Source of the DNA: Bacteroidota bacterium
Lineage (GTDB): Bacteria > Bacteroidota > Bacteroidia > Bacteroidales > Prolixibacteraceae
Length of the DNA stretch: 10,010 nucleotides
NCBI GenBank assembly: GCA_030632865.1
Contig: DAOVTY010000097.1
Location: 1 to 10,010, forward strand
Direction of reading: 5' to 3'
In this document: positions 1-5,546 of the stretch, one piece after another
How the letters are laid out: each line of letters starts with the position of its first letter
How positions within the stretch are numbered: the first letter of the stretch is position 1
Translations under genes and position numbers: made by a program
Notes under the pieces: generated by a model
Told to the model about the DNA's origin: nothing
Database searches by the model: none
What the model saw: the letters and a program-made list of their open reading frames with translations, nothing else

Positions 1-1305
1 AATAACTCCACCAGTGGTTCCAAAAATAACACCCGCTCCACTCGATTCTCCCATCGGATTATCAAACTCTTCATTTGGCAACGAATTAAAATCAATGCTC
101 GACAATTTGATTAGAGCAGCTAATTCTCGCGTTGTAATTACATGGTCAACATCGGGGTTACCATCAACTTTAAATTCATCACGACCGCATTCATATTTTT
201 TTGCTATACACGGCATAATCGAAACCACAACCAAATCTTCGCGTTTCACACCTATTTTATCAGCAAAATAGGTTTTGGCAATAGCCCCAAACATTTGCTG
301 CGGCGAGCGTGCTGTTGATGGAATCTCCTTCATTTCAGGAAAATGGTGTTCGAAAAACTTTACCCAAGCCGGACAACACGACGTTAAAATAGGAAGTTTA
401 ACATCTTCGTCTCCGGCCAAATGTTTTCCTAAACGAGCGAGTAACTCCGTTCCCTCCTCCATAATTGTAAGATCGGCAGCAAAGTCGGTATCAAAAATAT
501 GGTCGAAACCCAAACGTCGTAATGATGCCACCAGTTTACCAGTTACCAAAGTTCCTGCTTCCATACCAAACTCTTCGCCCAATGCAGCACGTACGGCAGG
601 AGCAGTTTGTACTATAACAGTTTTTGTTGGATCAGCCAAAGCACGAATAACTTTCCCTGTATCATCCACTTCGGTTAAAGCACCGGTTGGACAAACTGCA
701 ACACACTGCCCACAATATGTACACTCCGAGTGGTCAAGATTCATTTCGAAAGCTGGAGAAACTACAGAATCGAAACCACGATTTATTGCAGAAAGAACGC
801 CAACTGTTTGCACCTCGTTACACATCATTTCGCATCGACGGCACATAATACATTTATCGATTTCGCGGATAATTGCAGGAGAAGTATCTTCTCTATAAGT
901 TGACATTTCGCCGGGGTAACTAATCTTTCGAATGCCTAATTGATGTGCCATATCCTGCAAATCGCAATTTCCGGATTTAGCACAAATCAAACAATCTGAG
1001 GGATGATCAGAAAGAATAAGCTCCATAACTATTCTACGTGCATTAATTGCTCTCACCGAATGCGTATTCACTTCCATTCCTTCGTGTACATCAGTACAAC
1101 ATGCCGGAGCAAGATTTCGTCTCCCTTCAACTTCAACTACACAAATACGACAACCTCCGGGTTTATTCTCAATATTTAAATCATCGAGTTTCATGTGACA
1201 AAGTGTTGGCACTTTCACCCCAATTTCGGAAGCCGCCTCTAAAATTGTGGTTCCCTTTTTTACAACCACTGTTTTGTTATCTATTGTAAGATTTACTGTA
1301 TCCAT
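1..1305 (-). CDS. hydA: [FeFe] hydrogenase catalytic subunit HydA (3' end beyond window)
   Basis: This is the catalytic subunit of a cytoplasmic multimeric [FeFe] hydrogenase, which interconverts H+ and H2 at the H-cluster. The first 435 residues are visible and the reading frame is still open at base 1. Domain order is: an N-terminal ferredoxin-like [2Fe-2S] domain (Cys36, Cys52, Cys55, Cys69 or 70), a His/Cys [4Fe-4S] site (His101, Cys105, Cys108, Cys114), two [4Fe-4S] clusters (Cys152/155/158/162 and Cys195/198/201/205), then the H domain. H-cluster motif L1 is TSCCPAW (308-314) and L2 is MPCIAKKYE (364-372). The L3 motif lies off the window, so roughly 150 residues are missing. Cys310, the proton-relay position, is kept, as expected for a catalytic rather than a sensory enzyme. 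The ATG is preceded by an A/T-rich stretch ending AATT, as in the two genes upstream. It is last in the visible operon, 18 nt after hydB. Its partners should be HydB and the small [2Fe-2S] protein. Confidence 0.96.
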   Translation of the reverse strand, partial: MDTVNLTIDNKTVVVKKGTTILEAASEIGVKVPTLCHMKLDDLNIENKPGGCRICVVEVEGRRNLAPACCTDVHEGMEVNTHSVRAINARRIVMELILSDHPSDCLICAKSGNCDLQDMAHQLGIRKISYPGEMSTYREDTSPAIIREIDKCIMCRRCEMMCNEVQTVGVLSAINRGFDSVVSPAFEMNLDHSECTYCGQCVAVCPTGALTEVDDTGKVIRALADPTKTVIVQTAPAVRAALGEEFGMEAGTLVTGKLVASLRRLGFDHIFDTDFAADLTIMEEGTELLARLGKHLAGDEDVKLPILTSCCPAWVKFFEHHFPEMKEIPSTARSPQQMFGAIAKTYFADKIGVKREDLVVVSIMPCIAKKYECGRDEFKVDGNPDVDHVITTRELAALIKLSSIDFNSLPNEEFDNPMGESSGAGVIFGTTGGVI

Positions 1306-1323
1306 AATTTTCAAATTTCAGGG

Positions 1324-2793
1324 TTAGGTTAAAGTGATTGCATTGAATTTACATTTCTCGAAACAAACACCACATTTTATACAAAGCGATTGGTCTATGA
1401 AATGAGGAGACCGCCGCTCGCCGGTAATTGCACCAACCGGGCAATGGCGAAAACAAAGAGTGCAACCTGTACACAAATCTTCAATAATATCGTATCGAAG
1501 TAATGATTTACACTGACCTGCCGGACATTTCCCGTCTTTAACATGCGCCAAATATTCGTGTCCGAAATTGGCAATTGTTGAAAGCACTGGATTTGGAGAA
1601 GTTTGCCCCAAACCACAAAGCGAGGTGTCTTTTATAACATCACTTAAAATTTTCAATTTCTCAATATCCTCTTCTGTTCCTTTACCCGAAGTAATTTTAT
1701 CAAGAATTTCATGCAATCGTTTATTTCCAATTCTACAAGGATTGCATTTCCCACACGACTCTTCCAGAGTAAATTCGAGATAAAATTTTGCAATTGCAAC
1801 CATACAATCATCTTCGTCCATAACAATCATTCCGCCCGATCCCATCATCGAACCTACCGCTATTAAATTATCGTAATCAATTGGAACATCTAAAAAGTCT
1901 TTTGTTAAACATCCTCCCGACGGGCCACCGGTTTGCACAGATTTAAACTCTTTCCCATCAATTATTCCACCCCCAATTTCGAAAATTACTTCACGCAATG
2001 TTGTTCCCATCGGCACTTCGGCTAAACCAACATTATTAACTTTGCCTGCCAAAGCAAAAACTTTCGTCCCCTTAGATTTTTCAGTTCCTATTTTATTAAA
2101 CCAATTTGCTCCTTTATTTATGATTACTGGAACACTGGCAAATGTTTCAACATTATTAACATTGGTAGGTTTTCCCATATATCCCGAAACCGAAGGGAAT
2201 GGTGGTTTAAAAGTTGGTTCTCCACGCAAACCTTCCATAGAGTGAATCAGCGCAGTTTCTTCTCCGCAAACAAATGCGCCAGCTCCGTAACGCAACTCAA
2301 TTTTAAAGTTGAAGTCTGATCCCAAAATCTCATCGCCAATCAAACCATACTCTTCGGCTTGTTTTATTGCTATTTTTAATCGCTCAATTGCAAGTGGATA
2401 TTCAGCACGGATATAAATTAAACCTGTGTCGGCACCAATACAATACCCACAAATTGCCATTGCTTCGAGAACAGAATGCGGGTCGCCTTCTAAAATTGAA
2501 CGATCCATAAAAGCTCCTGGATCGCCTTCGTCGGCGTTGCAAACCACATATTTCTGATTGTTCTCCACATTTTTCGTGATTTCCCACTTTAATCCTGTTG
2601 GAAATCCACCACCTCCGCGTCCTCTCAATCCCGAGTTTTTAATCTCGTCTATTACCATTTCTGGAGATAACTCTATAATACATTTTCCAAGGGCAAAATA
2701 TCCATCCTGTTCTATGTAATCCTCAATTTGTTCAGGATCTATTAATCCGCAATTGCGCAATGCAATTCGAAATTGTTTTTTGGGATCGGTCAT
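1324..2793 (-). CDS. hydB: NADH-binding flavoprotein subunit HydB (NuoF-like) of the [FeFe] hydrogenase
   Basis: This 489-residue protein is the NuoF-like diaphorase subunit, which carries FMN, binds NAD(H) and passes electrons to HydA. The FMN/NADH domain shows the glycine-rich loop GLRGRGGGGFPTG (55-67), a second motif GAGAFVCGEETAL (170-182) and the [4Fe-4S] ligands Cys347, Cys350, Cys353 and Cys393. A C-terminal ferredoxin domain adds two [4Fe-4S] clusters (Cys441/444/447/451 and Cys471/474/477/481), which separates HydB from complex I NuoF. Between them His412, His417, Cys423 and Cys428 could form the metal (zinc) site reported in bifurcating hydrogenase structures; that is inference. 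The N-terminal thioredoxin-like [2Fe-2S] domain of the roughly 600-residue HydB form is absent; a similar domain is encoded just upstream as its own gene. The start is 16 nt after that gene's stop, and residues from 2 onward already resemble the NuoF core. Whether the enzyme bifurcates electrons cannot be read from the sequence. Confidence 0.95.
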   Translation of the reverse strand: MTDPKKQFRIALRNCGLIDPEQIEDYIEQDGYFALGKCIIELSPEMVIDEIKNSGLRGRGGGGFPTGLKWEITKNVENNQKYVVCNADEGDPGAFMDRSILEGDPHSVLEAMAICGYCIGADTGLIYIRAEYPLAIERLKIAIKQAEEYGLIGDEILGSDFNFKIELRYGAGAFVCGEETALIHSMEGLRGEPTFKPPFPSVSGYMGKPTNVNNVETFASVPVIINKGANWFNKIGTEKSKGTKVFALAGKVNNVGLAEVPMGTTLREVIFEIGGGIIDGKEFKSVQTGGPSGGCLTKDFLDVPIDYDNLIAVGSMMGSGGMIVMDEDDCMVAIAKFYLEFTLEESCGKCNPCRIGNKRLHEILDKITSGKGTEEDIEKLKILSDVIKDTSLCGLGQTSPNPVLSTIANFGHEYLAHVKDGKCPAGQCKSLLRYDIIEDLCTGCTLCFRHCPVGAITGERRSPHFIDQSLCIKCGVCFEKCKFNAITLT

Positions 2794-2809
2794 AATTGTG
2801 TTATTGAAA

Positions 2810-3205
2810 TTAATTGTTAATAGTTTTAAATGAGATAGGAATTTCGCCTTCTACTTGTTCGCCTTTAATTATATAATTCTCAATAATTTCGCGAACCTTT
2901 TTATTATTCACATATCCAAAAACTTTTGGTTTAGAGCCCGGAATCAATACCTCTATCATTGGTTCAGCATAACAATATCCGAGACAACCGGTTTGTTTTA
3001 CATTTGCATCAACAGCAAGGTGCTCGCACTCCTCAATTAAATATTTCATTACCTCTTTTGCTCCAGATGCAATTCCGCAAGTTGCCATCCCCACCTTAAT
3101 TTGAATAATTTGTTCTGATTTATCGCCGCTTTTTCCTAAACCATTTTTTAGTTGAATTTTATCTTTTAAATGTTTAAGATCTGTCAGCGTTTTTATTTTT
3201 GTCAT
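2810..3205 (-). CDS. Small thioredoxin-like [2Fe-2S] ferredoxin-domain protein of the hydrogenase operon
   Basis: This is a 131-residue soluble protein, the first gene of the hydrogenase operon. Residues 33-112 look like a thioredoxin-fold [2Fe-2S] domain of the NuoE / HydB-N-terminus type: a motif VGMATCGIASGA at 38-49, then QTGCLGYCYAEP at 71-82. Its cysteines are 43, 60, 74 and 78. The second pair has the usual C-x3-C spacing, but the first does not follow the C-x4-C of NuoE. The helical N-terminal half of NuoE/HydC is lacking, so it is more likely the detached HydB N-terminal domain than a true HydC. It probably relays electrons in the HydAB complex. An in-frame ATG 39 nt upstream (3244) would add 13 residues; I prefer 3205 because its context, AATT just before ATG, matches both downstream genes and the added residues do not resemble the family. 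Product class is fairly sure; role and start are inferred. Confidence 0.85.
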   Translation of the reverse strand: MTKIKTLTDLKHLKDKIQLKNGLGKSGDKSEQIIQIKVGMATCGIASGAKEVMKYLIEECEHLAVDANVKQTGCLGYCYAEPMIEVLIPGSKPKVFGYVNNKKVREIIENYIIKGEQVEGEIPISFKTINN

Positions 3206-3269
3206 AATTGAAAGATGATGATTATTTTTTAACTCAGATAGCATTTATTATCATTAACAACATGCGCTA

Positions 3270-3285
3270 TGTGACTTTGGTCACA
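3270..3285. promoter_or_regulatory. Crp/Fnr-family operator palindrome
   Basis: The sequence TGTGACTTTGGTCACA is a perfect 6-bp inverted repeat with a 4-bp spacer, and it matches the Crp consensus TGTGA-N6-TCACA exactly. It lies between the divergent hydrogenase and PAS/phosphatase operons. It overlaps the last two bases of the putative -10 element of the hydrogenase operon, so its centre falls near the expected transcription start, an arrangement that usually means repression. It is about 120 bp upstream of the expected start of the opposite operon. The regulator is not encoded in the window; a Crp/Fnr-type protein answering to oxygen, redox state or nitrosative stress is the natural guess. 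Confidence 0.7.
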
Positions 3286-3291
3286 AAGATA
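3284..3291 (-). promoter_or_regulatory. Putative -10 element of the hydrogenase operon promoter
   Basis: Read on the minus strand this is TATCTTTG, a perfect match to the Bacteroidetes housekeeping -10/-7 consensus TAnnTTTG. A transcript would start near 3277 and carry a leader of about 70 nt before the ATG at 3205. I see no TTTG-like -33 element at the expected 19-21 nt upstream, so the promoter may be weak or regulated. Its last bases lie inside the Crp/Fnr-type palindrome. Confidence 0.5.
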
Positions 3292-3358
3292 GATATACTA
3301 TAAATAAAACTGATGATTTAAACACAGATAAATATATGTTTTAAAAGATATAAATTAG

Positions 3359-3391
3359 TTTGAAATACTATGCTTTTATTCAGTAATTTTC
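3359..3391 (+). promoter_or_regulatory. Putative promoter of the PAS/phosphatase operon
   Basis: A TTTG at 3359-3362 is followed after 21 nt by TAATTTTC at 3384-3391. This fits the Bacteroidetes -33/-7 promoter (TTTG, 19-21 nt, TAnnTTTG) with one mismatch in the last base. It would give a leader of about 25 nt before the ATG at 3424. The region is very AT-rich, so a chance match is possible. Confidence 0.45.
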
Positions 3392-3423
3392 GCCCGTAAT
3401 TCCGATAACAAAAAACTACTATA

Positions 3424-4350
3424 ATGATTTACGATAAAAAATCGAATACAGATGGACATAATGAATATCCAGAGATTCATCAAAAGATTATTGATGCTTT
3501 GCCAATTCCTATTTTCTACCGTGATTTAAATGGTATTTACCAGATGTGCAACAAAGCCCACGAAAAATTTATGGGAAGACCTAAGCAGGAAATTGTGGGT
3601 AAATCAATTCACGAAGTTCATTCCAAAGAGACTTCTGATATTTACGCAAATCAAGATAAAGAATTGCTAAAAACATTGGGTGAACAGAAATACGAAACCC
3701 AGATAAAACACAATAATGGAATTACATACAACGCTGTACTAAACAAAGCTGTTATTCGCGATAACGATAATAATGTTATCGGGATTGTTGGTTCTATTAA
3801 CGATATTACTGAACTAAAAAAAACTGAGAAAAGGCTAAAAAAAGCACAAGAATCTATGGAAGTTTCATCGCGGATGCTTCATAAAATATCGGCTGGAATT
3901 GTAATGATGGACAGTGATTTTAAAGTAGTTGACTCGAACAAAAGCTTTGCAAAATTAATGGGAGAAGAGACTGAGGAGCTTTACGAAACTATTCCAGGAC
4001 TTAAAGGAGCAGATGTTAAAGTTTTAGTTCCGGAAATAATATTTAAAATGATGGCAAGTATTTTATCATCGGGCGAAAATATACTTGAGCGAGATATGAA
4101 ATTTCAAAATAAATTGCTTCATATTTCGGTTATCACACTTTATAAAAACAAAGTTATTGGAACTGTTATTCGCGATATGTCGGCCCCTATGTTAGTTCAA
4201 GATGAGATTATAAGCCGTGCGCAAAGAATTAACAAACAGAGCATTGAAACAGTACAAAAAATTGCATACTTAATGGGAGAAAATGCTGCTGAAACTGAAG
4301 AACTTTTGAATTCTATAATTGAAATTTACAGATATGGCGACGATGAATAA
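3424..4350 (+). CDS. Tandem PAS-domain sensor protein, hydrogenase-linked
   Basis: A 308-residue soluble protein with no signal peptide and no membrane segment. Residues 19-132 form a clear PAS domain (ALPIPIFYRDLNGIY near the start, GIVGSINDITELK at its end). A charged helix (130-150) links it to a second PAS-like domain (150-252), starting with SAGIVMMDSDFKVVDSN. The last 50 residues (256-302) are predicted helical, with QKIAYLMGENAAETEELLNS at 278-297. I recall very similar PAS plus tail segments at the C-terminus of sensory group C (HydS/HfsB-like) [FeFe] hydrogenases; here no hydrogenase domain is attached. No kinase, cyclase or DNA-binding domain is present, so the output is probably by contact with a partner, most likely the phosphatase encoded next with an 8-nt overlap. 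The single cysteine (Cys42) rules out a cysteine-bound Fe-S cluster within one chain; the ligand is unknown. Role in H2 or redox control is inferred from tail and context. Confidence 0.85.
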   Translation: MIYDKKSNTDGHNEYPEIHQKIIDALPIPIFYRDLNGIYQMCNKAHEKFMGRPKQEIVGKSIHEVHSKETSDIYANQDKELLKTLGEQKYETQIKHNNGITYNAVLNKAVIRDNDNNVIGIVGSINDITELKKTEKRLKKAQESMEVSSRMLHKISAGIVMMDSDFKVVDSNKSFAKLMGEETEELYETIPGLKGADVKVLVPEIIFKMMASILSSGENILERDMKFQNKLLHISVITLYKNKVIGTVIRDMSAPMLVQDEIISRAQRINKQSIETVQKIAYLMGENAAETEELLNSIIEIYRYGDDE

Positions 4351-5533
4351 TCCAGATTATCATGTTGAAATAGATGTTCAGCAAAAACGGCCAAAAGGAG
4401 AAATTGCTTGTGGTGATGTTTTTCAATCAAATATTTTCAAAGAAGAGGGACGTACAATTTTAGTTCTCAGCGACGGAATCGGACATGGAATAAAAGCCAG
4501 TGTTTTGGCAACGTTAACAGCCACAATGGCGATGAAATATACTAAGCTTCACACTAAACCAGAAGTTGCTGCCAGAGTAATTATGAATGCCCTACCCAAA
4601 AGTAGCGACGGTAAAGAAAATTATGCAACTTTTAGTATAATTGAACTGGAAAAAGATGGGCAAATAAGAATTTATAATTATGACAATCCTCCCTTATTAA
4701 TAATTAGAAATGGATTTATTTTTCAACCAAAAAAATATGAATTAGAAGTTAGAGGCGAAGAGAATTTAGGAAAAATACTTAATTGTAATGAGTTTGTAGC
4801 TAGAAAAGAAGATAGGATAATTTTTATGTCGGATGGTGTAACTCAATCGGGACTTGGAAAAAAGGATCTACCAATGGGATGGGGAACAAAAAAGGTTGAG
4901 AATTTTGCACTAAAACAGATTGAAAGAATGCCTAATATTTCTGCAACTAAACTGGCACGCAAGATTGTTAATCAGGCATCTGTAAACGATAATTTTTATG
5001 TAAAAGACGATACAACCTGCGGGGTTATATATTTTCGAGAACCTCGGAAATTTATGTTAATTACTGGACCTCCATTTTATAAAATTAAAGATTTCGATTT
5101 TGTTGGAAGAATACAGGGTTTCGAGGGTAAAAAAATTATTTGCGGCGGGACAACTGCCGAAATTATTGCACGCGAATTAAATATTGAAGTGGAAATTTTG
5201 CATGGTCATAAAAAAGTTGATTCGCTACCTCCAAGCGCACAAATGAAAGGTTTTGAAATGGTTACTGAAGGAATTTTAACTTTAGGTAAGGTAGAAGAAA
5301 TTCTGGAAAATTACAATAGCGACACTCGTTTACAAGATAGTCCACCCGAAGAGATAACCAAACTGCTATTGCAACACGATAGTATTGATATTATAGTTGG
5401 AACTCGTATAAACTGGGCTCACCAGGATCCCGACCAACCTCTAGAACTTGAGTTACGCAAGTTTGTTGTAAAACGAATTGTAAAAATTCTCGTGCATAAA
5501 TTTTTCAAGAAAGTAACAATTGAGTATGTATAA
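4343..5533 (+). CDS. SpoIIE/PP2C-type serine phosphatase with C-terminal extension, hydrogenase-linked
   Basis: A 396-residue cytoplasmic protein. Residues 15-232 form a SpoIIE-like PPM phosphatase domain, which removes phosphate from serine or threonine using two metal ions. The metal-binding aspartates are all visible: Asp25 (CGDVF), Asp44 (SDGIGHG), Asp164 (SDGVTQ) and Asp223 (KDDTTCG), so it should be active. Residues 235-396 form an added domain unlike any output domain I can name, with ICGGTTAEIIAREL (267-280) and PPSAQMKGFEMVTEGILTL (296-314); I recall the same extension in phosphatases encoded beside [FeFe] hydrogenases in clostridia. The chosen ATG overlaps the PAS gene stop in ATGAATAA, giving an 8-nt overlap and likely translational coupling; in-frame ATGs at 4319 and 4334 are alternatives adding up to 8 residues. 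The substrate is unknown: no anti-sigma factor antagonist or kinase is encoded nearby. Phosphatase call firm, hydrogenase link inferred. Confidence 0.88.
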   Translation: MNNPDYHVEIDVQQKRPKGEIACGDVFQSNIFKEEGRTILVLSDGIGHGIKASVLATLTATMAMKYTKLHTKPEVAARVIMNALPKSSDGKENYATFSIIELEKDGQIRIYNYDNPPLLIIRNGFIFQPKKYELEVRGEENLGKILNCNEFVARKEDRIIFMSDGVTQSGLGKKDLPMGWGTKKVENFALKQIERMPNISATKLARKIVNQASVNDNFYVKDDTTCGVIYFREPRKFMLITGPPFYKIKDFDFVGRIQGFEGKKIICGGTTAEIIARELNIEVEILHGHKKVDSLPPSAQMKGFEMVTEGILTLGKVEEILENYNSDTRLQDSPPEEITKLLLQHDSIDIIVGTRINWAHQDPDQPLELELRKFVVKRIVKILVHKFFKKVTIEYV

Positions 5534-5546
5534 AGAAATTTGCAGA

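Noticed and set aside
14..1289. Plus-strand open frames at 14-271, 275-898 and 1047-1289
   Set aside because: They lie antisense to hydA, whose minus-strand frame is continuous from 1305 to the edge and carries all cluster motifs; their translations show no domain.
5534..5546. Bidirectional terminator between the convergent phosphatase and kinase genes
   Set aside because: The 13-nt gap and nearby bases form no GC-rich stem followed by a T-run on either strand.
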